A DNA stretch of 64,000 bases from JAWKOK01 sp963848115. GTDB lineage: Bacteria > Chloroflexota > Anaerolineae > Caldilineales > Caldilineaceae. The notes beneath the pieces were generated by a model. It was not told the origin of the DNA. It saw nothing but the letters and a program-made list of their open reading frames with translations, and did not search any database. Every line of letters starts with the position of its first letter. The first letter of the stretch is position 1. Shown piece by piece: positions 46,991-56,392 of this stretch. The stretch spans positions 62,001 to 126,000 of the forward strand of contig CAWKCP010000009.1 in NCBI GenBank assembly GCA_963848115.1, given 5' to 3'. Made by a program: the position numbers and the translations under genes.

Positions 46991-47982
46991 ATGACCAGAC
47001 TTTTCCCACCTTTTCAGACATCCTACGAGCTCGAAACACAATCGCCCCTTATCTTGCGCCGACGCCTTTGTTCCACTACCCGACCCTCGATACCCTGCTC
47101 GATGCAGAGATTTATGTCAAACACGAGAACTACCAGCCCATCGGCGCATTCAAGGTTCGCGGCGGCATCAACCTGTTGGCAAACCTGACGCCTGAACAGA
47201 AAGCCCATGGCGTGGTCACTGCATCGACCGGCAATCACGGCCAGTCCATCGCCTATGCCGCGCAGATCTTCGGCATCAAAGCGACCATCGTCGTGCCCGA
47301 GGACGCCAACCCGGTCAAGGTCGAGGCCATGCGCAGTTACGGTTCAGAGATCGTCACCGGCGGCGCTGATTTCGAGACCAGCAAGGCCTATGCCGCTCAG
47401 TTGGAGGCGGAGCAAGGCATACGCTTCATCTCGTCCGGCGACGAGCCGTTGTTGATCACGGGCGTGGCCACGCACACGCTGGAGATCATTGAAGCCGTTC
47501 CCGATATCGACATCATCTTCGTGCCCATCGGCGGCGGTAGCGGCGGCGCAGGAGCCTGCCTTGCGGCCAAAGCCATGAACCCGGCCATTCAGGTCATCGG
47601 CGTCCAGTCAATTCACGCCCCTGCCGCCTATCTGACCTGGCGGGATCGCGAGGCCCGCACAGCGCCAATCGGCACCATGGCCGGCGGTCTGGCCACCGGC
47701 GCACCGTTCATGATGCCACAGCGAATTCTCTGGGCGCTCCTGGATGACTTCGTACTGGTCAATGATGACGAATTGATGATGGGTGTGCGTCTGCATCTGG
47801 AGAAGACAAAGACGCTGGCCGAACCAGCCGGGGCCGCTCCATTGGCGGCCGCCATCAAGCTACGTGAGCAGGTGCACGGCAAGAAAGTCGCCTTGATTCT
47901 CAGCGGCGGCAACATCTCGCCTGAAGAATTGGTCACCTGCCTGGAAGAGACTGAGGACATGCAGGGAAGCATTTCAGCATGA
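46987..47982 (+). CDS. Threonine/serine dehydratase-family PLP enzyme
   Basis: A 331-residue fold-type II enzyme deaminating hydroxy amino acids to keto acids. Schiff-base lysine in GAFKVRGG, TASTGNHGQS substrate loop, phosphate loop IGGGSGGAG, and ILSGGN. There is no C-terminal regulatory ACT domain; a separate ACT protein is encoded next, overlapping by 4 bp. Amino acid preference not assigned. Confidence 0.92.
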   Translation: MNDQTFPTFSDILRARNTIAPYLAPTPLFHYPTLDTLLDAEIYVKHENYQPIGAFKVRGGINLLANLTPEQKAHGVVTASTGNHGQSIAYAAQIFGIKATIVVPEDANPVKVEAMRSYGSEIVTGGADFETSKAYAAQLEAEQGIRFISSGDEPLLITGVATHTLEIIEAVPDIDIIFVPIGGGSGGAGACLAAKAMNPAIQVIGVQSIHAPAAYLTWRDREARTAPIGTMAGGLATGAPFMMPQRILWALLDDFVLVNDDELMMGVRLHLEKTKTLAEPAGAAPLAAAIKLREQVHGKKVALILSGGNISPEELVTCLEETEDMQGSISA

Positions 47983-48366
47983 GCGGCCTGCACCTGACCG
48001 TCTTACCGGATCAGCTGGCTGTCTGCCGGCTGGAACCTGATGCGTCGCTGCCGGGCTGGTCGATGACAGGGCCTCTCGCGTCGATCACACGGACGGCTGA
48101 CGAGACTCTCGATCGTCTGCCTGGATCACTCGATTCCCGAAGATGTCGTTGCCGAGCGCGGTTGGCGCTGCCTGAAAGTCGAGGGGCCGCTGGACTTCGC
48201 GCTAACCGGCATCTTGGCCGACCTGGCAGGTGTGCTTGCGGCAGCGGACATCAGCCTCTTTGCCGTCTCAACCTTTGACACCGACTATCTGTTGGTCAAG
48301 CAAGATGGATTACCGGCGGCTGTCGAAGCATTGGAGGCGGCCGGCCATCAGTGCCAAACTGTGTAG
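47979..48366 (+). CDS. Small ACT-domain protein (frameshifted)
   Basis: The frame opens MSGLHLTVLPDQLAVCRL and breaks near 48105; the +1 frame continues IVCLDHSIPEDVVAERGW to EAAGHQCQTV with stop 48364-48366. Deleting one base (the A at 48105) gives DELSIVC, the expected family sequence, and a 128-residue protein. Its C-terminal half is an ACT/CASTOR-type amino-acid-binding domain (GPLDFALTGILADLAGVLAAADISLF). Start overlaps the dehydratase stop, so it may act as its detached effector subunit (inference). Confidence 0.75.
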
Positions 48367-48511
48367 AGCCGATCTCGAAGAATGGCGGCGCAAGTCCCCC
48401 TCAGATCCGTCTCGTCGCTCGACAATCACGTCGCGACGGGGGTCCAGGAGCTGTCTCAAACAGCGTCCGCCCACGAAACCCACGCCCACATTTTCGCCCA
48501 AAGGAGCCACC

Positions 48512-49054
48512 ATGCAACCATCCATCGGCATCGGCGCCACGGTCGCCATTATCCAGGACAACAAGGTTCTGCTGACAAAACGGGAGGACTTCGAAATCTG
48601 GTGCCTACCCGGCGGACAGATCGATTCCGGCGAATCAATGGCCGACGCGGCTGTGCGCGAGGCACGCGAGGAGACGGGCTTGGAGGTCGAGTTGACCAGG
48701 CTTGTCTGCCTGAGTTCCCGAACCGGCGGCGGCCAGGAAGTGCACATGCCGATCTTTGCGGCCCGGGTCGTGGGCGGGACCATCGCGCCCCAGGTCGACG
48801 AGGTCATCGACATCGGCTACTTCGCTGCCGAGGAACTGCCCGTTGACCTCATGCCCTGGCACCGGCTACCGGCGCTTGACGCCCTCAACGGCGTATCGGG
48901 CGCGGTCTATGCGACAACCATCAAGTCATCACTGCCGATGCAGTCTCGGCAAGAACTCTATGCCATGCGCGACGTCTCAGGTCTCTCAAGGCTCGACTTT
49001 TTCAAGCAGGTAGTCGCAGAAGAAGGCTCGATCGAGATCAAGCGGCAGCTTTAG
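48512..49054 (+). CDS. Nudix hydrolase
   Basis: A 180-residue protein. The Nudix box GGQIDSGESMADAAVREARE followed by ETGL is intact with its metal-binding glutamates. AAAGGAG lies 5 bp before the ATG. C-terminal RLDFFKQVVAEEG extension. Substrate, likely a nucleoside diphosphate derivative, is not predictable. Confidence 0.93.
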   Translation: MQPSIGIGATVAIIQDNKVLLTKREDFEIWCLPGGQIDSGESMADAAVREAREETGLEVELTRLVCLSSRTGGGQEVHMPIFAARVVGGTIAPQVDEVIDIGYFAAEELPVDLMPWHRLPALDALNGVSGAVYATTIKSSLPMQSRQELYAMRDVSGLSRLDFFKQVVAEEGSIEIKRQL

Positions 49055-49102
49055 CTGCGTGGTAACTGTTCATACTCTCAACAGATCGACGGACGGGAAC
49101 GA

Positions 49103-51619
49103 TTACTCATACGCCAGCGTCTCGCGCACCGTCAGCTTGGCGGCATTGCGAGCGGGCAAAATACTTGCCAGGGCCGACAGGACCAGGACGATGCCGAGCC
49201 AAAGCAAAATGCTGTCATAGGAAAAGACATGGCTGAGGGGCATCTGGAAAAAGGCCTGACCAACGCTGTCACTCATGAGACGTGCGAACGGAATGGCCAG
49301 CAACGCGCCCATAACCCAGCTCAGCAACCCGATCAGGATTCCCTCGATCAACACAATGTTGCGCACCGCACGATTGGAGGCGCCGATGGCGCGCATCACG
49401 CCGATCTCGCGTGTGCGTTCCAACACGTTGATGCTCATGGTACCGGCTAAGCCCAACGCGCCGACTGCAGCGATCAACACAGCCATCACCAACAGAAGCA
49501 ACACGATGATTTGAAAATAGAACTCGTTCTGTTCACGCAGGCGGGAAATGGTCTGGGTGCCGGTCACCTGCATGCCGGCTGCTTCGTAGGCGTCTTCCAG
49601 CGCCTTGCTGATGGCCTCAGTCGAGGCGGCGTCGTGGGAATCGGTGACAAGCTGGGCCTGGCTGGCCCGGTCGACCGTGTGCGCGATGCGCGTGTAGTAT
49701 GCATAGTTGACGTACGCGATGTTGCCGCCGGCGACGATGCGTGCAATGCCCACCACATGCCACTCCGTGTCCCGGCCGTCGATCTTGAGAATCATCGTGT
49801 CGCCCACCGCCAGATCCGATTCAGTCTTGAGCACATCCTGGCCGATGACAATGGCATTGTCGTCACCGGGTAACAGCCAACGCCCTGAAATGAGGGTCGG
49901 AGAAAGCATCTCGGTCTCAGCGGGCAACGCGCCCACGACGATGTTATCGCTCTCACTGCCGTCGGGCCGCTGACGTCGAACCGCCGAGAAATCCCAGCTC
50001 TCAACCGCCGCGACGCCGGGCACGCTGCGGGCGATCTGCTCGATCTGTTCCAAGCGATAGCTGCGCGCAAACGAGACCGTGACATCATATTGCCAGTATT
50101 GCAGGGCGTCGTCCAGGGTCTGGGTCAACGAGGTGCGTACGTTGGTGACTGAGATGAAGATGGCTCCACCCAGAATCAACGTAAAGAGCGTGAGCGAGAG
50201 CCGGCCACGTCGCCGAAAGGTGTTGCGCAACGAGAGCAGCACCGGCCGGGAGAATAGGTGGATGTGACCCAGCACCTTGTCCAGGAATGAATGGCCAAAG
50301 CGCCCCTGACCGACGCCGTATTCGCTGAGCGCATCATGCACGCTGATGCGCGTGCCCTTGAGCACAGGATAGAGCGCAGCAATCAAGGGCACCACCAACC
50401 CGATCGCCAGTTCAATCAACAACACCTCCCAGGGCAGGCTGTAAGGCGGAAAGGTGACGTTGAGAAAACCGGCCAGAAGACCGGCGGTCTGCGTCGTCGC
50501 AAATGCAGCCAGGGGTACGGCCACCAACAGCGCCAGAAGGCCAAAGATTGCCACCAGGGCTATGTACATGGCGACGACCTGACCGTTGCGAGCGCCGATT
50601 GCCTTCATGATACCGATCTGGCGCACGTGTTGGCTCATGAGCGCGTTGACGGTGTTGACGACCAGAAAGCCGCTGAGCAACAACGACATCGCGCCCAGGG
50701 GGAACATCATGCCGATGATGGCCTGCAAGATCGTGTCACGCGGGGTCTTGCCCGGCTCTGCAACGACCTTGGCATAAACGTCGCGACCGCTGCGCTCGAT
50801 CTTGTGCTCGACCTCCGTGGCGACGGCGAAGATGGCATCTTTGTCGGTTGGGTCGGCGACCGTGACAATATTGACCTGATCGTAGGTGCGCTCGCCGCCC
50901 AGCCATTCAAAGGTATCGAGGTTCACATAGCCAATAGCATTGCCCTGAAAAGTTGCCGGGATCGAGTTGAGATCGTGGGTCAAGCCGGCAAGACGCAGTT
51001 CCCGTTGCTTGCCGTTGCTGGTCTCAACCGTGAGGCTGTCGCCCACCTGTAGGTCAGGAGGAACCATGCCCGGCATCAAGAAAGAAGAGCGCTCGAGGCT
51101 GATCTCGTGCTCTTCGGGCGGCCAGGTTCCCCGCTCGGCGCCGACCGCCTCGTCAGCGTCAAAGGTGTAGACCGGCACAACACGGTCGATCTCGATGGCT
51201 TCCATGTCGGGAAATGTACGCACCGTCAGCGCATTCCACTCCGCTTCGCCGTCGCCTCCACCGGCTTCTCCGCCCGCCGAGTCCCCACCTGACGAGCTAC
51301 CGCTGTCGATACGCACCCGAAGCGTCATCGAGCTACGGCCATCGGCATCGACCACGCCATCGATGTTGCGGATGGCCAACAGCATATCGTCATCCAGATC
51401 CTCGGCATAGACAGTGGCGTGGGCCGAGCGCGCCAACGCCATGTCTCCTTCGACCTGGCGGATAACCAGCAGCGCGGTGTGCACAATCATGCCGACGGCG
51501 AAGACGCCGATCGAGATCGAGAGGACAACCAGCAAGGTGCGCGTCTTGTTGTGCGACAGATCGCGCACTACCTTGCGCCATCTCGGGCTGATCAAGGGGC
51601 TAAACAATGGCCTAGGCAT
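49103..51619 (-). CDS. FtsX/MacB-family ABC transporter permease
   Basis: An 838-residue permease. N-terminal helix (TLLVVLSISIGVFAVGM) then a periplasmic MacB-PCD domain (with a Gly/Glu-rich loop), FtsX helices (about 310-450), a second half of the same layout, and FtsX helices to the end (LPARNAAKLTVRETLAYE). The ATG at 51619 overlaps the ATPase stop by 8 bp. It is a single-polypeptide permease pair; export of lipids, peptides or lipoproteins is possible. Confidence 0.92.
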   Translation of the reverse strand: MPRPLFSPLISPRWRKVVRDLSHNKTRTLLVVLSISIGVFAVGMIVHTALLVIRQVEGDMALARSAHATVYAEDLDDDMLLAIRNIDGVVDADGRSSMTLRVRIDSGSSSGGDSAGGEAGGGDGEAEWNALTVRTFPDMEAIEIDRVVPVYTFDADEAVGAERGTWPPEEHEISLERSSFLMPGMVPPDLQVGDSLTVETSNGKQRELRLAGLTHDLNSIPATFQGNAIGYVNLDTFEWLGGERTYDQVNIVTVADPTDKDAIFAVATEVEHKIERSGRDVYAKVVAEPGKTPRDTILQAIIGMMFPLGAMSLLLSGFLVVNTVNALMSQHVRQIGIMKAIGARNGQVVAMYIALVAIFGLLALLVAVPLAAFATTQTAGLLAGFLNVTFPPYSLPWEVLLIELAIGLVVPLIAALYPVLKGTRISVHDALSEYGVGQGRFGHSFLDKVLGHIHLFSRPVLLSLRNTFRRRGRLSLTLFTLILGGAIFISVTNVRTSLTQTLDDALQYWQYDVTVSFARSYRLEQIEQIARSVPGVAAVESWDFSAVRRQRPDGSESDNIVVGALPAETEMLSPTLISGRWLLPGDDNAIVIGQDVLKTESDLAVGDTMILKIDGRDTEWHVVGIARIVAGGNIAYVNYAYYTRIAHTVDRASQAQLVTDSHDAASTEAISKALEDAYEAAGMQVTGTQTISRLREQNEFYFQIIVLLLLVMAVLIAAVGALGLAGTMSINVLERTREIGVMRAIGASNRAVRNIVLIEGILIGLLSWVMGALLAIPFARLMSDSVGQAFFQMPLSHVFSYDSILLWLGIVLVLSALASILPARNAAKLTVRETLAYE

Positions 51620-52589
51620 CGTGCCCATCCGACGCGGCGCCGGCTTCTTCAGTCGACGCTGCAATGTCTGACCCTACAATATCTGACTCTACCGCAAGCG
51701 ACGTTCCATCTGCAGTCTGATCGTCCGTCGCGTCTTGATCAGTGGAAACCAGGTCCGCTGAGCGCAGATCGACTTCGCTGGGGACCGAGTGGACCGCAGC
51801 AGCACCGTCTTGGACAGTGCGACCATTCACCTCACGCAGCCATTCGTCGCTGATGACGACACCGTCAGCCAACGTGACCTTGCGCATGACCCGATCAGCC
51901 AGGTCGCTGTCATGGGTCACCATGAGAATGGTCTTGCCGTCAGCCACCAGGTCTTCGAAGAGGGCAAAGACTGAATCGGCCGTATTCGAGTCCAGGTTGC
52001 CGGTCGGCTCATCGGCCACGACAATGGGCGGATCGTTGGCCAGCGCGCGGGCGATAGCGACACGCTGCTGTTGACCGCCCGAGACGGCGGTAGGTAACTT
52101 ATCGGCGTGCTCAGTCATTTCGACCTGGTCGAGAAGATGCATGGCACGGTCACGCCGATCCCGGTTGGGAATGACGTTGCAGAAGTCCATTGGCAACATC
52201 ACGTTTTCCAACACAGTCAAGGTCGGCAACAGTTGGAAAAACTGGAAGATGATGCCCACGTTCTTGCCGCGCCAGACCGCTATCTCGCCCTCTTTGAGCG
52301 CCTGAACGGCTGTGTCGCCGACCAGAACCTGGCCATCGGTGGGGCGATCGATGCCGGTCAACATGTTGATGAGGGTCGACTTGCCGCTGCCCGACTTGCC
52401 GACCACCGCGACAAACTGTCCCCGGTCCACGTTGAGATCGACGGCATGCAGCGCTGTAAAGACACCGGCTGCGGTTTCGTAATCTTTGCTGACATTGCGC
52501 AACTCGATCAGTTGCTCATTGCCATTGTCGTATGCTGCAACACCAGTCGATTGATCGCCGTTTTTGCGCCGGAACGGGTTACGAAACAT
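51612..52589 (-). CDS. ABC transporter ATP-binding protein (LolD/MacB type)
   Basis: A 325-residue ATPase. Walker A GKSGSGKST, Q-loop FQFFQLLPTLTVLENV, signature SGGQQQR, Walker B VVADEPTGNLDS and the H-loop MVTHDSD. The last about 75 residues are an acidic disordered tail absent from typical LolD. GGGAGAGG precedes the ATG. Overlaps its permease. Confidence 0.94.
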   Translation of the reverse strand: MFRNPFRRKNGDQSTGVAAYDNGNEQLIELRNVSKDYETAAGVFTALHAVDLNVDRGQFVAVVGKSGSGKSTLINMLTGIDRPTDGQVLVGDTAVQALKEGEIAVWRGKNVGIIFQFFQLLPTLTVLENVMLPMDFCNVIPNRDRRDRAMHLLDQVEMTEHADKLPTAVSGGQQQRVAIARALANDPPIVVADEPTGNLDSNTADSVFALFEDLVADGKTILMVTHDSDLADRVMRKVTLADGVVISDEWLREVNGRTVQDGAAAVHSVPSEVDLRSADLVSTDQDATDDQTADGTSLAVESDIVGSDIAASTEEAGAASDGHDA

Positions 52590-52845
52590 GTACCTCTCCC
52601 AAATGTCTATCCAGGTTCCACGCCGCTTTTGTGTTCCCTATGAACCAGTACGGTGGACCGGATACATGGTTGCACATTGTTCATTATATCAGAAGTTCAG
52701 TAGAGCACCTGGACAGGTTGTTGATGGGTCTATCGAGATCGAGGATGCGAGCTGTCTGGCATGGACATTCCGGGATTGCCCCAGTAGCGGTCTGCAGACA
52801 GGATTGCTTCGAGACCTGTTCCCGGAATGCGAGCATCTGGCTCCC

Positions 52846-54111
52846 TCAGCCTTCTGCACTGCCTTCCGACGACGCACCCTCTTGGCCCAGAGCACGACCA
52901 TACAACGCCAGCGCAGGCGCATAGAGCAGACCGACGCCTATCATTGCCGCACGCAGTCCAAAGCGCGTGGCCAGCGCGCCCATTGGTGGTCCGCCGACTA
53001 CCTGTCCGATCGCATCCATCTGCCCGATGGTGGAGAGGACGGTCGCCCGCACCTTGGAATCGATGTCACGATTGATCCAGGCAGAAAAGACCGGATCGGA
53101 GGAACTCCTGGCCACCTGTAGCGTGATGTAGGCCACAACAGCCACTGCCCACGTCTGGGCCAGGCCGAAGACGAACAGTCCCGCAACCATGGCTGTGGTG
53201 AGGGCAATCAAGATCAAGATTGCCTTGCGGTGAGCCAGATCATCGTTGCGCCGGCGGATGATCTCCGTGACGACCAAGGTCAGCAACATCGCGGTCGCAT
53301 TGATGAGCCCGAACCAGTAGATCGGCTCCAGGTTTCCGAGCAACGGAATCTCAAAGTTGTCGAGCAGATGCGCTTCCCACAATCGATCCAATCCTTCGCT
53401 GGCCAGGCCACCGATCAGGGCGATGCCCAAGATTGTGATCAGCAAGGGGCGCCCACGGATAGCCGATATTCCGCTACGAAATGTGTGCGACATGGATTGC
53501 CAGGTCGTGCGTTCACCGCGCGGCGTGGGCGTGAAGTGGTTCTCTGGCATGAACAGATAGAGAAAGCCGGCCAAAAGAACCAGGCCGCATCCGCCGACAA
53601 GAAAGGGAACGTTGAGCCGAATACTCGCCAAGGCGGTGCCCACAAAGATACCGACGAACGAGGCCATCTGTGAAAACTGGGTGGCACGCAGATACGTTTG
53701 TGATAGATGCTCCTCGCCCAACTCGTCAGCCAACCAGGCGTCCAACGCGCCGCTTGTGAAGGTGTAGCCCACACCCCAGATTACCTGTGCCAAAAGAATG
53801 GTTGCAAAGAGCGGGAAACTGCCTTCCAAAAAGAGACCGGCTCCGATCATGGCGTAGCCGATCAGGATGGAAAGACGCCTACTGCGAAGATCGGCGACAA
53901 TGCCGGTGGGAATCTCAAAGAGAAAGACCGACAGTTCAAGGGTCGTGCCCACGAGCACCAGTTGCAGCGGCGAGAGCTGGGCCATCTGGAAACGGTAGAT
54001 GGCGCTGGTGGCAAAGGCCGTCGTCATCAAGAAGGCGGATGCGGTGCGAATGATCAAGTAGACGGAAAAAACGTTCGGGTTTCTCACATGGTACTCTCTC
54101 AAGGTACTCAC
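52846..54111 (-). CDS. MFS transporter
   Basis: A 421-residue, 12-helix carrier. FEIPTGIVADLRSRRLSILIGY is the loop 2-3 motif of the drug/metabolite efflux branch. GTG start at 54111. No neighbouring enzymes identify the substrate. Confidence 0.88.
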   Translation of the reverse strand: MSTLREYHVRNPNVFSVYLIIRTASAFLMTTAFATSAIYRFQMAQLSPLQLVLVGTTLELSVFLFEIPTGIVADLRSRRLSILIGYAMIGAGLFLEGSFPLFATILLAQVIWGVGYTFTSGALDAWLADELGEEHLSQTYLRATQFSQMASFVGIFVGTALASIRLNVPFLVGGCGLVLLAGFLYLFMPENHFTPTPRGERTTWQSMSHTFRSGISAIRGRPLLITILGIALIGGLASEGLDRLWEAHLLDNFEIPLLGNLEPIYWFGLINATAMLLTLVVTEIIRRRNDDLAHRKAILILIALTTAMVAGLFVFGLAQTWAVAVVAYITLQVARSSSDPVFSAWINRDIDSKVRATVLSTIGQMDAIGQVVGGPPMGALATRFGLRAAMIGVGLLYAPALALYGRALGQEGASSEGSAEG

Positions 54112-54594
54112 TCATCTCGCTCTGGTCGCGACCACATCAGGAGCAACATCTAGCGTCACACCTGGCTAGTACCGTGCGGCGCAAATGAATCGATGGTTTG
54201 TAGGTTCAGCTATCAGCCGGACGACATTGACAGCCTCTGGATCCGTCTGCTGATTGAGCTTTGTCACGCTGGTAGCGTGACCTACCGATTCATGGGGCTA
54301 TTTCCGCCGTCGCGTACTAGTAGGGCGACTAGCAGGGTCTGGCACAGATCTGGGCACCCGGAAATACATATTTGTCGCACAACTAGTGAGCCAGTGACCA
54401 TTCTTGAACCGCTCGGGTTGGCTGGAAAAGGAATCTCTGGCGGGATGCAGTCTAGAGAGAACCAGCGGGCCTGTCAAGCCGATGAAAGACTAGCCCGCCG
54501 ACAAATTTGTCGGCGGGCTAGTTTCACAAGGTGATCCCCCCTCACGGAATCAACTATTCATGTTTTGAGGGCAGCGCCCAGCGAGTGTTTCAGA
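54112..54594. other. Gene-free interval with two hairpins
   Basis: No supported gene. Contains a perfect small hairpin GTCACGCT-ggt-AGCGTGAC (54263-54281) and the terminator at 54489-54522. No riboswitch pattern was recognised. Confidence 0.45.
54489..54522. terminator. Perfect 17-bp hairpin
   Basis: ACTAGCCCGCCGACAAA meets its exact complement with no loop bases between (54489-54505, 54506-54522). Lies downstream of nothing on the plus strand but 3' of the BTAD gene on the minus strand. Confidence 0.7.
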
Positions 54595-55461
54595 TTAGGC
54601 CGCGTAGGCCAAGACCGGCTCAGGCGCGGTCGCTTTGCTTACATCCGCTAACGGGTTCAGCGGATAGACGTGGCCCTCCGGAATCAACGCCAACACAGAT
54701 CGTGGTTCCAACTTCGATGACATGGACAAATCACCCTGCATGATCGACACGTAGAGTGCCTTGGTCTCCTTCAATGGCGCGATTCCAAGTTCTCTGCCCA
54801 ACGCGTTGGCGCAGGCACGATATTGCTGGAGAGCAGCAGCGCGATTACCGGTCACTGCGTACAGCTGCATCAAGCGACAATGCATCTCCTCATCCAGATG
54901 ATTGACCGCTAGATAGCGCTGAGCATAACCAATGGACTGTGCATAGAAACCATCGGCCACATGACTCTCGACCAGGAGTTCCAGCGCGCTCAGGTAGTAA
55001 CGCTCCCAGACGCATCGTTCAAGCATGAGCCAGCTTTCAAATTCGGCTGCATCGGGTAGGGAGAAGCCGGCCATGAAGAGCCCATGGAACAACGAGGTAA
55101 CTCGCTCCAATGCATAGCTGCTCGGATCCGCCGCATATTCGGCGATGCGATGCTCAGCCGTTGAGGTATCGGACCAGACCAACTCAGGATTCAGCGACAC
55201 CTGATCCTCGCCTGTGATCAGATCCTGGCAATTGGGCAACGCTCGTCGCAAATGTGTCAGCAGATGGGTCAGGTTGCGGCGGGCCCTGACCTCAGACTGA
55301 TTGGGCCAAAAGAGAAAACAAAGATGCTCTCGAGGAATTGGTTGCATTCGAACACCAAGACGAAACAACAGGGCACGTGCTTGACGCCGTGGAATGTTGA
55401 TCGCCTCATCGCCGCAATATAGAGCCGGCGGTCCTAGTAGATAGATTCGCAAGTACGGCAT
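54595..55461 (-). CDS. BTAD (SARP-like) transcriptional activator
   Basis: A 288-residue protein: an N-terminal OmpR-type winged helix (LRIYLLGPPALYCGDEAINI, ARRNLTHLLTHLRRALP) and a bacterial transcriptional activation domain with TPR-like helices (about 100-245, ESWLMLERCVWERYYLSALE). No STAND ATPase or further TPRs follow. GAGGTG lies 9 bp before the ATG. Target unknown. Confidence 0.88.
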   Translation of the reverse strand: MPYLRIYLLGPPALYCGDEAINIPRRQARALLFRLGVRMQPIPREHLCFLFWPNQSEVRARRNLTHLLTHLRRALPNCQDLITGEDQVSLNPELVWSDTSTAEHRIAEYAADPSSYALERVTSLFHGLFMAGFSLPDAAEFESWLMLERCVWERYYLSALELLVESHVADGFYAQSIGYAQRYLAVNHLDEEMHCRLMQLYAVTGNRAAALQQYRACANALGRELGIAPLKETKALYVSIMQGDLSMSSKLEPRSVLALIPEGHVYPLNPLADVSKATAPEPVLAYAA

Positions 55462-55659
55462 GAGCTAGCACCTCTTTTCGGGGTATAGAGCCTCACCAGT
55501 GCCATTCACGCCCTCACAGCGACAGCCTTGCCAGACCATCTCTTCTGTACTTGATGCCTAGATCCAGCCCAGACCAAGCCGATCGATCCTCTTTCTTGGC
55601 AGCCATCCATCAGATCTTCTCGTGTGACCCTGACGAGTGGCGGTCAGGCGGCTGTCTGT

Positions 55660-56076
55660 CTAGGCATAGTCGCCGACGAGTTGTGTTATCTCTGGACTGA
55701 GATAGACACTGCCGTCAAGCACTGTGCGAATGGCATTCACTAATTCGGACCCGGCAGATTCTTTCAAGACGTAGCCATTAGCTCCCGCCCGCAACGCTTG
55801 AAGCGCATGTTCACGCGATGCGTGCATTGAGAGAAGAATGACTTGCGTTTCCGGAGAATGCTCCCCAATCTGCCGGGCTGCTTCAACACCCGTGATTCCG
55901 GGCATCGAATCATCCAAAACGACCACATCCGGGCGAATGTACCTTGTCTGTTCGACGACCTCAAGCCCATTTGCCGTCTCGCCGACAATCGTCAGATTCA
56001 CCTCTGCGTCCAACAGATCATGTAGCGCTCTGCGTATCGCCATATGATCGTTGGCAAGAAAGACTCGAATATCCAT
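55660..56076 (-). CDS. Receiver-only response regulator (NarL-type, no output domain)
   Basis: A 138-residue receiver. Phosphoacceptor Asp in VVVLDDSMPG, Thr/Ser switch in LLSMHA and Lys in VLKESAG. The acidic pair is ND instead of DD (LANDHM), possibly weakening Mg binding. It ends at LSPEITQLVGDYA, exactly where NarL regulators continue to their HTH; no HTH was found in the following sequence. It could be a phosphate sink or a truncated paralogue of the regulator upstream. Confidence 0.8.
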   Translation of the reverse strand: MDIRVFLANDHMAIRRALHDLLDAEVNLTIVGETANGLEVVEQTRYIRPDVVVLDDSMPGITGVEAARQIGEHSPETQVILLSMHASREHALQALRAGANGYVLKESAGSELVNAIRTVLDGSVYLSPEITQLVGDYA

Positions 56077-56284
56077 CTGCAGTTCATCAACTTTCTACGG
56101 GGATGGGATTATTATGTTACAGACGAAGACCCAAACATACGACACGGATAGGCGTCGTGTTTATCAGTTTACTTTCAGATCATAGCTACTGACTAGAGGG
56201 GAAACCTGACAGATATCGTGGTGGTTCTTAGATTCGTGTGTATCGGGCTGACTCTACTGCAATCGATCCCTGCCAAAGAACACG

Positions 56285-56392
56285 AACTTAGGCTTTTCCA
56301 AAATAGTAATTATACGGGGGTTGGCAAAGCCTCAAGCCATTCAAGGCAAGAATTTCCTTGCAACGGTTATTGATCTCTCTGGAATGGCCTTA
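56285..56392 (+). repeat. 108-bp two-hairpin dispersed repeat, copy B
   Basis: Same length and order of blocks as copy A: AACTTAGGCTTTTCC, TTGGCAAAGCCTCAAGCCATTC, CAACGGTT, ATCTCTCTGGAATGGCCTTA. Its last three bases (56390-56392) are the TAA stop of the NarL regulator on the minus strand. The 56077-56389 gap holds nothing else. Confidence 0.85.
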
